From Oxalicibacterium faecigallinarum (GTDB lineage Bacteria; Pseudomonadota; Gammaproteobacteria; Burkholderiales; Burkholderiaceae_D), in assembly GCF_014635705.1 (NCBI RefSeq), contig NZ_BMDI01000005.1:1-51565 (forward strand): DNA of 51,565 bases, written 5' to 3'. Shown here one piece after another: positions 23,519-32,185 of this stretch (positions are counted from its first letter, which is position 1; each line of letters opens with the position of its first letter). Under the pieces are notes generated by a model. The model worked only from the letters and a program-made list of their open reading frames with translations, was not told the origin of the DNA and did no database searches. The position numbers were made by a program, and so were the translations under genes.

Positions 23519-26143
23519 ATGCAAGACAGCATGATGGACAAGCTAAAGGGTGCTGCCGCCCGGTTTTGGGACGAAACCGTGCTGGGTAACACCTCGGATG
23601 TCGGGAGCCAACCGGCCCCTGTGGCGGCCGCCAACGAGGTGACGAGCCTCTACGGTCTTCACAGCATCCTCAAGTACGACCAATACGACCCCGACACGGG
23701 CCTTTTCTACAACGACAACTCGGTGGCCTTCTGCTTTGAAGTCATCGCCCAAACGGGCGCGGACGACGACATGGCAAGCCGCCTCAATACGCTCTTTACC
23801 CCGGTGCCGCCGCACTACGGGATTCAGTGGTGCCTGTTCGGTAGCCCGGTGCTGGATGACCAGTTTCAGGCGTACATGGATCAACGCCATATCGCGGTGG
23901 ACAACGGCAAGACGACCCCGTTCTTCCAGGAGCTGGCCAAGCGCCGCGTGGAGTACATCTACAAGGCCAAGGGCAAGCCGCTTTGGCCCAATGACAACTA
24001 CGTGGTGAAGAACATCCGGCTGTTGTTCTCCATCACAAAAGCCGGCTCTTTCCGTGACGCCAAGCTGGTGGAGGAAATGTACGAGCTGCGCGAGACAGTG
24101 CGCGCCTCACTGCGCACGGCAAGCCTGCCGTCCTTCCCCCTCGATGCTGACGGGCTGATTAGCTTCCTGTGGCCGATCCTCAACCCCGAAAGCATGTTCA
24201 GCAAGGAGCCGTTCCCCGACCTGCGCTACGACGACGGGAAATCCATCAAGAACCAAGTCACCGCCTTTGGCCAGCATGTGCGCGTGAAGGCCAACGAGCT
24301 GCTGTTTGGCCTGCCGCCCGAGAAGCAGGGCGACGAAGACAAGCGCATTGCCGTGCGTGGCTTCGGCGTGCTTCAGTACCCGCAGAAGAAAGAGCTGTGG
24401 GAGATGGCCAACATCATCGGTTCGTTTTTCGATGACGGCCTTCAATACCCGTGCCCGTTCCTGGTGTGCGGTGGCGTCTTCACGCTTGACCCCAACGTGG
24501 TGGACGGCAAGGCTCAGATCAAGGCCGCGCGCACCAAGCAAAACGCCAAGTCCAAGATGGCCGAATTCCAGCCCGAGCTTCAGGCCCAGGCGAACGATTG
24601 GGACATCGTGCTGCACCAGCTCAACAACGGCGGCAGCATGTGCGAGCTGTACCACACGTTGCTGCTGTTCGCGCCCAAGCGAGTCATCAATCGGGCCAGC
24701 CAAGTGGCCCTGAACGTGTGGCGCAGCGAACGCTTCACGATCTGCCCGCTGCAACTGCTGCAACTGACGGCCCTGTATTCCAGCCTGCCGATGACGCTCA
24801 CCGAGACGGTGCGCGACGACTTGCAGAAGCTGCGCCTCATCACTTCCAAGACCACGGTGAACGCCGTGGACATGGCTCCGGTGATTGGCGAATGGAAGGG
24901 CGCAGGCGACCCGGTGATGATGTTCTTCGGCCGCCGTGGCACGCCTACTTTCCTCGACTTCTACAGCAACCAGCAGGGCAACTACAACGTGTTCGTGGCG
25001 GGTGTGTCCGGTTCGGGCAAGTCCGTGACCATGAACGAAGTCGTTTCGGCCTATCGCGGCATCGGTGCGCGGGTGTGGGTGATCGACGTGGGCCGCAGCT
25101 ATCAGAACCTGATCCGGCTCCAAAAGGGCACCTTCCTCGAATTCACGCCGAGCACCAAGCTGTGCATCAACCCGTTCACATGGGTGGGCACTGACGACGA
25201 GCTGGATTTCAAGGCCGAAATGCGGATGCTCAAGCCGATGATCGGCCGCATGGCGTCACCCAATGCGCCACTGACGGAATTCCAGTACGCGCTGATCGGG
25301 GAGGCGATTACCGCTGTCTGGCAGGACTACGGCCAGGACACCAACCCGACCCGCATCCGCGACTATCTGTTGAGCAACATCAAGAACGAGTCGGGCAGCA
25401 CCGAGCGCGTGGCCTACGAGCTGGCCAAGCAGCTCGCGCCGTTCACCAAGGATGGCGTCTATGGCGACTTCTTCAATGGCCGCGCCAACATCAGCCTGGA
25501 TGCTGACATGGTGGGTCTGGAGCTGGAAGAACTGAAGAACGCGCCCGAGCTGCGCCGCGTGGTGCTGTTCGTGCTGACCTCGCGCATTGCCCACGACATG
25601 TACCTGACGCGCGACCGCAAGAAGCTGTGTCTGGTCGATGAGGCGTGGCAGCTCCTGGGGGCTGACAAGGAAACCGCCGAGTTCATCGAGGAAGGCTACC
25701 GCCGCGCCCGGAAGTACAACGGAATTTTCTGCGTGGGTACGCAGGGCATCGAGGACGCTTACAAGAACGATGCGGCCCAGGCGGCCTACAACAACGCCGA
25801 CTGGAAGATTCTGCTGCGCCAAGACCGCAAGAACCTGGAAAAGCTGATCGAGGACGGCATGGTGAATTTCTCGCCGGCCGTGAAGCGGATGCTGCTGTCG
25901 TTGCGTACCGAGCGCGGCCGCTTCAGCGAAATGCTCATTTCCTCGCCTAACGGCGATTCTGTGGTGCGTCACATCCCCGATCCGTTCTCCCTGCTGATGG
26001 CTTCGACCAACGCGCAGGACTTCAACGAATGCAACGCGCTGCTGGAGCAGGGTCATTCCACGATGGAAGCCCTGGAAATCATGCTGGCCCGCCGTACCCC
26101 TCAAGAACAACTGTCCCCGCGCCGGAGGAAAGATGACTACTGA
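23519..26143 (+). CDS. traC: T4SS ATPase TraC (VirB4 family)
   Basis: 874 aa. The N-terminal TraC domain (about residues 30-280) is followed by the ATPase with Walker A GVSGSGKS (about residues 497-504) and Walker B LCLVDEAWQLLG (about 704). It powers pilus assembly from the cytoplasmic face. GGAGAA lies 9 bases before the ATG; the 37-base gap before it is the largest within this part of the operon. The end overlaps trbI by 11 bases. Confidence 0.96.
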   Translation: MQDSMMDKLKGAAARFWDETVLGNTSDVGSQPAPVAAANEVTSLYGLHSILKYDQYDPDTGLFYNDNSVAFCFEVIAQTGADDDMASRLNTLFTPVPPHYGIQWCLFGSPVLDDQFQAYMDQRHIAVDNGKTTPFFQELAKRRVEYIYKAKGKPLWPNDNYVVKNIRLLFSITKAGSFRDAKLVEEMYELRETVRASLRTASLPSFPLDADGLISFLWPILNPESMFSKEPFPDLRYDDGKSIKNQVTAFGQHVRVKANELLFGLPPEKQGDEDKRIAVRGFGVLQYPQKKELWEMANIIGSFFDDGLQYPCPFLVCGGVFTLDPNVVDGKAQIKAARTKQNAKSKMAEFQPELQAQANDWDIVLHQLNNGGSMCELYHTLLLFAPKRVINRASQVALNVWRSERFTICPLQLLQLTALYSSLPMTLTETVRDDLQKLRLITSKTTVNAVDMAPVIGEWKGAGDPVMMFFGRRGTPTFLDFYSNQQGNYNVFVAGVSGSGKSVTMNEVVSAYRGIGARVWVIDVGRSYQNLIRLQKGTFLEFTPSTKLCINPFTWVGTDDELDFKAEMRMLKPMIGRMASPNAPLTEFQYALIGEAITAVWQDYGQDTNPTRIRDYLLSNIKNESGSTERVAYELAKQLAPFTKDGVYGDFFNGRANISLDADMVGLELEELKNAPELRRVVLFVLTSRIAHDMYLTRDRKKLCLVDEAWQLLGADKETAEFIEEGYRRARKYNGIFCVGTQGIEDAYKNDAAQAAYNNADWKILLRQDRKNLEKLIEDGMVNFSPAVKRMLLSLRTERGRFSEMLISSPNGDSVVRHIPDPFSLLMASTNAQDFNECNALLEQGHSTMEALEIMLARRTPQEQLSPRRRKDDY

Positions 26144-26561
26144 ACCGACCACCAACCCAACCCCCGAGACGCCAGCGCCGACCGAGGCCGCAGCGCCGGC
26201 CGCCGACCGGATGCGTTACGTGATCCCGGCCGTGCTGTCCACCTTGCTCACTCTGGTGGCGCTCGCGCCAGTGGCCTACGTCATCAACCGCAACATGCCG
26301 GCGCGCGTGGCGACCGTGGATTTGCAGGTGCTGGTGGAGGAAGACCAGAAGCGCACCCTGGACGTGATCGGCAAGGGCGGCGACGTGACGGACGAGCAGC
26401 GCGCCGTGGCGCAGAAGCTGACCATCGACTTTGCCAAGAAGCTGTCCGCGACCGTGGATGCGCTGGGGCAAGAGTGCAACTGCGTGATCGTCAACAAGGC
26501 GGCGCTGCTGGGCGGCGTGACCATCGACTACACGGATCAAGTCCGGGCGAGGATGAAGTGA
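26133..26561 (+). CDS. trbI: T4SS protein TrbI (F type)
   Basis: 142 aa. Pro/Thr-rich cytoplasmic N-terminus, one membrane helix (about residues 29-50), then a periplasmic helical domain beginning ARVATVDLQVLVEEDQKR. F TrbI influences pilus retraction. It overlaps its neighbours at both ends (11 bp and 1 bp). Confidence 0.85.
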   Translation: MTTEPTTNPTPETPAPTEAAAPAADRMRYVIPAVLSTLLTLVALAPVAYVINRNMPARVATVDLQVLVEEDQKRTLDVIGKGGDVTDEQRAVAQKLTIDFAKKLSATVDALGQECNCVIVNKAALLGGVTIDYTDQVRARMK

Positions 26562-27037
26562 TGAAGGCGAAGCGCATCTACTGGACGGTTTGCGCGGGTG
26601 TGTTCGCCGTGGGTGCGCTGGCCGCCGCCACTACCCCTTGGCTGGATTACACCTTCAACCTGACCAACAGCCTGCCCGGCACCCTCTACGTGATCCACAA
26701 GGGTGGGGAGGTGAAGAAGGGCGAGCTGATCGCCTACCGCTGGCATGGCGGGGCGACCTATCCCGCTGGCACCACCTTCATCAAGCGCGTGGCCGGTGTG
26801 GCTGGCGACACGGTTAAACGGGCCGGCAGCGCGTTTTGGGTGAATGACCAATACATCGGCACCGCCAAGCCCTTCTCGAAGGCTGGCGTGCCTCTCCAGC
26901 CCGCGCAGGATGGGGTTATCGGGGCAGGGGAGTATTTCGTTTCGACGCCCAACCCGAACAGCCTGGACTCGCGCTATGCGCTGACCGGCAACGTGAAGCA
27001 GGCCGAAGTCATCGGGAGGGCCTATGAAATTTTCTAA
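26561..27037 (+). CDS. S26-family signal peptidase (TraF/TrhF-type)
   Basis: 158 aa. One N-terminal anchor, then the catalytic Ser in NSLPGTLY and Lys in TFIKRVAGVAGD, the LepB/TraF serine-lysine dyad; a DSRY box follows near the C-terminus. Classical F lacks this enzyme in its operon, whereas R27-like and other F-type systems have it. It may process the pilin or another exported subunit. Start overlaps the trbI stop (TGATG). Confidence 0.9.
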   Translation: MKAKRIYWTVCAGVFAVGALAAATTPWLDYTFNLTNSLPGTLYVIHKGGEVKKGELIAYRWHGGATYPAGTTFIKRVAGVAGDTVKRAGSAFWVNDQYIGTAKPFSKAGVPLQPAQDGVIGAGEYFVSTPNPNSLDSRYALTGNVKQAEVIGRAYEIF

Positions 27038-27662
27038 GCTGATCGCAGCCCTGTTGATCGCCTCGATCCTGCCCACCGCGAACGCGGCGAGCTTGGGCAG
27101 CATCGGGCCGACCTACCCGATTGGGGAGGAAAGCGCGCTCGACATGATTATGAAGAAGCTGCGCGAAAAGGAGCGCAGCGGCGAGCTGAAGCGGTTGCAG
27201 GAAGAAGCCATCCGCCGCTCGATGGGCAGCATCAAGAACATGAAGCCGGTGGATGGCATCACCACCGTGCGCGCCCGCGCACAGCGTTTCATCGACCCCA
27301 CCGTGACCTACACCAAGCCGGTAACGACCGACGACGGCCGCATCGTGGTGCCGGCCGGCACGAAGATCAACCCGCTGGACATGACCGGACTGACGAAGAC
27401 GCTGGTGTTCTTCGACGGCCGCGACCCCGAGCAGCGCGAAGCAGTGGGGCGCTTGGTGGCCAAGGGCGGCCAGCTCAAGGTGAAGCCGATTCTCGTTGCT
27501 GGGTCTTGGCTCGACCTCACAAAAGCCTGGAAGACCCAAGTTTTCTACGACCAGAAGGGCACCCTTTCCAAGCGGTTCGGCATCACGGCCGTGCCGGCTG
27601 TGATTCGTCAGCAGGGAAAGATGCTTGTGCTCGATGAGATTCCCGCGAAGGAGCTGCAATGA
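27024..27662 (+). CDS. traW: T4SS protein TraW
   Basis: 212 aa. Signal peptide (cleavage after ANA), then GSIGPTYPIGEESALDMI, a highly conserved TraW start, and RAQRFIDPTVTYTKPV. Periplasmic and works with TrbC and TraU in pilus assembly. It overlaps the peptidase gene by 14 bp and traU by 4 bp. Confidence 0.94.
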   Translation: MKFSKLIAALLIASILPTANAASLGSIGPTYPIGEESALDMIMKKLREKERSGELKRLQEEAIRRSMGSIKNMKPVDGITTVRARAQRFIDPTVTYTKPVTTDDGRIVVPAGTKINPLDMTGLTKTLVFFDGRDPEQREAVGRLVAKGGQLKVKPILVAGSWLDLTKAWKTQVFYDQKGTLSKRFGITAVPAVIRQQGKMLVLDEIPAKELQ

Positions 27663-28660
27663 AACGCTGGCTTGTAATGGCTTTCATGGTGCTCGCGGCG
27701 ACTTTCGCGCGCGAAAGTATGGCCGGCGTGTGCCAGGGCAAGTTTGCCAACCCCATCACCGATATTTGCTGGAGCTGCCTGTTTCCGCTGACGCTAGGCG
27801 GCACGCCGATCATGACGATGGGCCAGGAGGATACCGGCAACCCTGACGGCTTCCTCTGCACCTGCACCAACCCCCTGCGCATCGGCATCAAGACCGGCTT
27901 TTGGGAGCCGGCGCGGCGCGTGGATGTGACCCGCACCCCGTACTGCTTTGTCTCGCTTGGCGGCATCAAGCTCGATCCCGGTATCCGCGCCCCGGAAGGC
28001 GAGATCCGTTTGCAGCAAGACAACACCAAGCAGTCCAACTATCAGGTTCATTGGTACGCCGATCCGATCCTGTATTGGCTGGAGGTGATCCTGGACAACC
28101 CGTGTCTGGAAACGGGTTCCTTTGACGTGGCCTACATCACCGAAGTCGATCCGACTTGGAACGACGACGAGCTGACCATGTTGCTGAACCCGGAAACCTT
28201 CCTGTTCGGCAACCCCATTGCTCAAGCCGCGTGTGCCGGCGACTGCGTGTTGTCATCGGCCGGCTTTGGCAGTAACGCGCTTTTCTGGTGCGCCGGCTGC
28301 CAGGGTTCGATCTACCCCTTCAACGGCCATGTGCAGGCCCACGTCTCGCACGTTCAAGCCAGCTCGCTGCTGGTGCAGCGCATGACGGCCAAGCTGCACC
28401 GCGAATTCCTGATGTGGGGCACCTCGGGCGCTGACGGCTTGTGTGGCATCTATCCCGAGCCGGTGATGGACAAGACCCAATACAAGTACCAGATGCTCTA
28501 CCCGATCCCGCAGACGGAAAAGATCAACGGGCGCTGCTGCCAACCCTATGGCCGCACGACCGCCATTTGGGGAGCTGGCAAGAGCTACCCGTATGCCGGC
28601 GAAGACTTCGCCTACATGATTTTCCGAAAGAAAAACTGCTGCCTGGGAGTGGGATTCTGA
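27659..28660 (+). CDS. traU: T4SS protein TraU
   Basis: 333 aa. Signal peptide ending ARESMAG, then the TraU signature CQGKFANPITDICWSCLFPLTLGG. Rich in cysteines (about 20), hence the need for DsbC. TraU acts in DNA transfer and mating-pair stabilisation. Dispersed palindrome site 7 encodes the end of the signal peptide. Confidence 0.95.
   Translation: MKRWLVMAFMVLAATFARESMAGVCQGKFANPITDICWSCLFPLTLGGTPIMTMGQEDTGNPDGFLCTCTNPLRIGIKTGFWEPARRVDVTRTPYCFVSLGGIKLDPGIRAPEGEIRLQQDNTKQSNYQVHWYADPILYWLEVILDNPCLETGSFDVAYITEVDPTWNDDELTMLLNPETFLFGNPIAQAACAGDCVLSSAGFGSNALFWCAGCQGSIYPFNGHVQAHVSHVQASSLLVQRMTAKLHREFLMWGTSGADGLCGIYPEPVMDKTQYKYQMLYPIPQTEKINGRCCQPYGRTTAIWGAGKSYPYAGEDFAYMIFRKKNCCLGVGF
27702..27717. 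repeat. Dispersed palindrome site 7 (CTTTCGCGCGCGAAAG)
   Basis: Exact copy inside the traU signal-peptide codons (encodes TFARES). Confidence 0.95.
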
Positions 28661-29436
28661 TGAACAAGAAAACTGTCATCGGGCTGATGCTGCTGGCCGC
28701 TTTCGCCCGCGAAAGCGTGGCGCAGAGCACGCCGTCCGCATCCCAGCTCGACCAAGAACGCCAACGCATCGAGCTTGAACGCAAGCAGATGTTCGATCCG
28801 AACAACCCCGCCTCGAAGGCTAAGAAGGGCGCTATGCCCAACTCGGCCGACATCGACCGGGAAATGCGCCGCGTGGATCGTGAGCGCAAGCAGATGTTCG
28901 ACCCGAACAATCCCGCGACCAAGAACGCCGCCAACGTATTCCCCAACGTGCCGACGCCGGAGCGCGCCGGGATCGACATCGAGGCGCTGGCCAAGCAATA
29001 CGAGCAAAAGGCCCAGGCCCGCAAGATGGATGACCTGATGATTTTCGCCAGCTTCACGATGCCGGCCGAATCGCTCAAGCGGATCGTCAGCCAAGCCAAC
29101 CGGGTGGGGGCTTCCGTGGTGCTGCGCGGTTTCAAGAACAACTCGCTGAAGGATACGGCGCTGGCCATCAAGGAGCTGGGAGAACAGGGCGGCAACGTCC
29201 TGGTGAACCCCAACGCCTTCACCAAGTACAAGGTCAAGGCCGTTCCCACGATGGTGCTGGCCAAGGCCGCAACCATCGACCAAGTGGACAACGAGGGCTG
29301 CGCCCTCCCTGACAACTTTGTGGCGGTGGCCGGTGACGTTTCGCTGGACTACGCGCTGGACGAGATTGTGCGCCGCGCTCCGCAATTTGAACCCGTGGCG
29401 TCTCGCTACCTTCGCCAGATCAGGGGGAACCAATGA
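28660..29436 (+). CDS. trbC: T4SS protein TrbC (F type)
   Basis: 258 aa. Signal peptide ending FARESVAQ. Two tandem copies of a charged segment (ERKQMFDPNNPA at about residues 40-51 and 72-83) precede the conserved domain MIFASFTMPAESLKRIVSQANRVGASVVLRGF. It interacts with TraW and TraU in the periplasm. The repeat makes the N-terminal region longer than I would expect. Start overlaps the traU stop by one base. Confidence 0.92.
   Translation: MNKKTVIGLMLLAAFARESVAQSTPSASQLDQERQRIELERKQMFDPNNPASKAKKGAMPNSADIDREMRRVDRERKQMFDPNNPATKNAANVFPNVPTPERAGIDIEALAKQYEQKAQARKMDDLMIFASFTMPAESLKRIVSQANRVGASVVLRGFKNNSLKDTALAIKELGEQGGNVLVNPNAFTKYKVKAVPTMVLAKAATIDQVDNEGCALPDNFVAVAGDVSLDYALDEIVRRAPQFEPVASRYLRQIRGNQ
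28700..28715. repeat. Dispersed palindrome site 8 (CTTTCGCCCGCGAAAG)
   Basis: Exact arms, CC spacer, inside the trbC signal-peptide codons (encodes AFARES). Confidence 0.95.
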
Positions 29437-30584
29437 AGCGCGTCCTTTCCATCGCCGCGATGCTGGCCGCTGTGGGTGTAGCCAGCGCACAAACCATCAC
29501 GACGCCGGCCGATGCCTTCAACGCCGGCAAGGACTTCGCCAACACGGGCAAGGGTGTGGCGGGGGGCAAGATCAATGGCGCAACTGGCTCCAACGTGCTG
29601 CCGTACTACAGCACCACGGCACCGGAGACGGCCAACTTCCAGGAAGGGCGCAACCTCATCGGCGGGGCTGGCACGAACAAGCAGATTCAGTGCGAGACGT
29701 ACAAGGCCCCAAATGCCTTCCAGCAGCAGGAATGCGACGCGGTGAACTTCATGAGCAAGAACCCGACGCAGCGGCCGAAGTTCACCATCGACAAGCAGAC
29801 CGACCCGATCCTGACCGGCTCCAAGGGCGTCATCAACAACCCCGGCAGCATCCCCGGCGCTTCGACGCAGCAATGCCGCGTGGAGCGCGTGAAGAACCCG
29901 GCGACCTACATCACCGAGACTTGCACGGAAACGCAGACGCTCGAAAACCTGTCCTGCAAGCGCGTGCTCAAGGTGGCGTGCGATCCCGAACGCGACGGCT
30001 GCGACCAAGGGGGCATCGTCCCGAATAGCTGGGCCGGCGACATGGCCACCAGCTTCACCCCGGACGGGGCCGGCAACTACATCCTCCAGTTCGGCACCAT
30101 CGCGGACAACTATTGGGGGGGGTACGGTGCGGTTTACGACCGCAACCTGACTTTCGACATCCGCGACGTGGGCCTGATTACTCGCTTCGCCCTGACCCGT
30201 GCAGCTTATGACGACTGGTTGATGGTGAAAGTCAATGGGACCACTGTGTATGTCGGCCCGCGCGGCGGGGATCGGCTTGATGTTGTTCAGCAATGCGCTT
30301 GGACAGATTGGGAAACCGGGCAGTGCGCCTACTACAGCAATGTTGTTCAGTATTGCGCGACATGCTTTAGCGGCCCGGAGCTTTCAACAAGCTGGAACTT
30401 CGGCTTGAACATCGACGTGAAGCCCTACCTCAAGAACGGTTCCAACACGATCTTTATGCGGACAGTTGTTGCGGGCGGCGGGGAGGGGGCTATCCAACTT
30501 ACGACGCGCCAACTGTGCCCGCGCAACTGCTATGACCAATGGGACAACAGCCAGTGCGCTCCCCTGGAACAGAGGGCTCAATGA
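29433..30584 (+). CDS. traN: TraN-like N-terminal protein (split TraN, part 1)
   Basis: 383 aa with its own signal peptide (cleavage after ASA). It has the TraN-type start (DAFNAGKDFANTGKG), a cysteine-containing middle (STQQCRVERVKNPATYITETCTETQTLENLSCKRVLKVAC) and a beta-rich segment (NLTFDIRDVGLITRFALTRAAYDDWLMVKVNG) that may be the recipient-contact domain. In F these features belong to one 602-aa protein with the cysteine-rich region that is here encoded by the next gene. GC drops slightly in 30080-30480, which may mark an exchanged adhesin segment. Confidence 0.8.
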   Translation: MKRVLSIAAMLAAVGVASAQTITTPADAFNAGKDFANTGKGVAGGKINGATGSNVLPYYSTTAPETANFQEGRNLIGGAGTNKQIQCETYKAPNAFQQQECDAVNFMSKNPTQRPKFTIDKQTDPILTGSKGVINNPGSIPGASTQQCRVERVKNPATYITETCTETQTLENLSCKRVLKVACDPERDGCDQGGIVPNSWAGDMATSFTPDGAGNYILQFGTIADNYWGGYGAVYDRNLTFDIRDVGLITRFALTRAAYDDWLMVKVNGTTVYVGPRGGDRLDVVQQCAWTDWETGQCAYYSNVVQYCATCFSGPELSTSWNFGLNIDVKPYLKNGSNTIFMRTVVAGGGEGAIQLTTRQLCPRNCYDQWDNSQCAPLEQRAQ

Positions 30585-31822
30585 TGAAAAAGATTCTTGC
30601 CGCATTGGCCTTTGTCGCCAGCTTCAGCGCCTTCGCTGCGCCTGACTGCCAGAAGACGGGCACGGTTTGCACCGCGCCCAATCAGACGCGCAACGTATCG
30701 GGTATGTCCGTCTTCCGTGAGTGCTGGGAGTACCAGGACACCTATCAATGCCGCAGCCAGAACATGGTCAACGACTGCCAGCCGCTGCGAGACAAGGGGT
30801 GCTCGCAGATCGGATCGTCATGCGTGGAGCGCGACGATTCCGGCACCTGCGTGATGTACGAGCAGAAATACAACTGCCCGGACAAGCCTGAAACCTACAC
30901 CGAGAAAACGGTGTGCGATCAAAGCGCCTTCTGCCAGAACGGCGGGGCAGGGTGCTTTGATACCAGCGCACCACCCGACAAGGACTTTGGCCAAGCGGCC
31001 GTGATGATGGAGGCCGCCCGCGAGGCCGGCGTGTACGGCATCGACCCGAACAAGGTGGAAATCTTCAAGGGCTACATGGAGGAATGCAGCATCAAGGTCT
31101 TGGGCGGCACCACGCTCAAGAGCTGCTGCAAGTCAGCCGGTGGCGGCGCTGCCTTCAGCAATTACGCGCTTCTCGGCGCGGGGATGAAGGCGGCGGGCGA
31201 AGCGGGCCGCGAATCCATCGTGCTGGGTTCAAAGTACATGTACGACTCGCTCTATGGCCAGCTCGATAGCTCGTTGATCGACAAGGGCCTTGGGGCGATG
31301 AATAGCTGGGCATCCGGCTTGGGTGATGGCGTCTTCAATCCGCAATTCGGGTTCTACGGCTTCACCTTCGAGTTCACCTTTGCTAACGGCTTCCAGTTCG
31401 TCGGTTTCGACCCGTACAGCTTCGCCCTGTCCGTGGCAATCATGCTGGTGCAGGAATGGTTGAGCTGCGATTCCGCCGAGCAGGTCATGGCCATGAAGCG
31501 CGGCCAAAACCTGTGCGTCCACATCGAGACGTATTGCAGCAAGAAGGTGCTCAAGGTCTGCGTGGAGAAGAAAGAACGCCACTGCTGCTTTAACTCCAAG
31601 CTGGCCAAGATCATCAATCGCCAAGGCCGCGCGCAACTCGGGATGCCGATGAATAGCTGCGGCGGCTTCAACCAGGCGCAGCTCCAAGCCCTCGATTTCT
31701 CCCGGATTGATCTGTCCGAGTTCATCGCGGACATCGTGCCCAAGGATGTGCCGGCATCGACCATGAGCAACCGGGTGCAGCAAACCGTCAACCAAAAAGT
31801 TCAGAGCTACTACGACCAATGA
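30581..31822 (+). CDS. traN: TraN-like C-terminal protein (split TraN, part 2)
   Basis: 413 aa with a second, complete signal peptide (MMKKILAALAFVASFSAFA), so it is a separately exported protein rather than a frameshift fragment. It carries the conserved Cys-rich TraN region (CQKTGTVCTAPNQTRNV, then VFRECWEYQDTYQC) and the C-terminal CCFNSKLAKIINRQGRAQL block. The start overlaps the previous stop (ATGATGA). Mating-pair stabilisation in the outer membrane probably needs both parts. Confidence 0.82.
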   Translation: MMKKILAALAFVASFSAFAAPDCQKTGTVCTAPNQTRNVSGMSVFRECWEYQDTYQCRSQNMVNDCQPLRDKGCSQIGSSCVERDDSGTCVMYEQKYNCPDKPETYTEKTVCDQSAFCQNGGAGCFDTSAPPDKDFGQAAVMMEAAREAGVYGIDPNKVEIFKGYMEECSIKVLGGTTLKSCCKSAGGGAAFSNYALLGAGMKAAGEAGRESIVLGSKYMYDSLYGQLDSSLIDKGLGAMNSWASGLGDGVFNPQFGFYGFTFEFTFANGFQFVGFDPYSFALSVAIMLVQEWLSCDSAEQVMAMKRGQNLCVHIETYCSKKVLKVCVEKKERHCCFNSKLAKIINRQGRAQLGMPMNSCGGFNQAQLQALDFSRIDLSEFIADIVPKDVPASTMSNRVQQTVNQKVQSYYDQ

Positions 31823-32181
31823 AAACTCTCTCTATTGCCCTCATTTTGCTGGCCTGCTCGACTTTCGCGCGCGAAAGCCTCGCCGGGCCGACCGTCTATA
31901 CCCGGCAACACGACGTGCTGGCCACTGCCATCCGCAACGGCAGCTCCAGCGGCGTCATGGAGGGGGAGGTGGCCGAGCACTTCACTCGCCAATTCCGCTC
32001 GACCGGGCCGCTGTTGGTGACTGCCAAGGTCATCAAGTCTTTCAGTCGCGCCGACTGCAAGCGCCTTGAAATGGTGTTCACCAAGAAGGATGTGGATACC
32101 CCGCAAGGGCGCACCGACGCGATCCTGAAGACCCAGCTCAACTACTGCCTCGACGGCACCCCGCCAATTTCCGTGGAGTAA
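31819..32181 (+). CDS. Small exported protein (120 aa)
   Basis: Signal peptide ending STFARESLAG; a mature ~97-residue protein with two cysteines (ADCKRL, LNYCLDG). No family recognised. It lies between traN and traF with four-base overlap upstream, and is probably a periplasmic helper of the T4SS. It contains dispersed palindrome site 9. Confidence 0.65.
   Translation: MKTLSIALILLACSTFARESLAGPTVYTRQHDVLATAIRNGSSSGVMEGEVAEHFTRQFRSTGPLLVTAKVIKSFSRADCKRLEMVFTKKDVDTPQGRTDAILKTQLNYCLDGTPPISVE
31862..31877. repeat. Dispersed palindrome site 9 (CTTTCGCGCGCGAAAG)
   Basis: Exact copy in the signal-peptide codons of the 120-aa exported protein (encodes TFARES). Confidence 0.95.
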
Positions 32182-32185
32182 GCCA

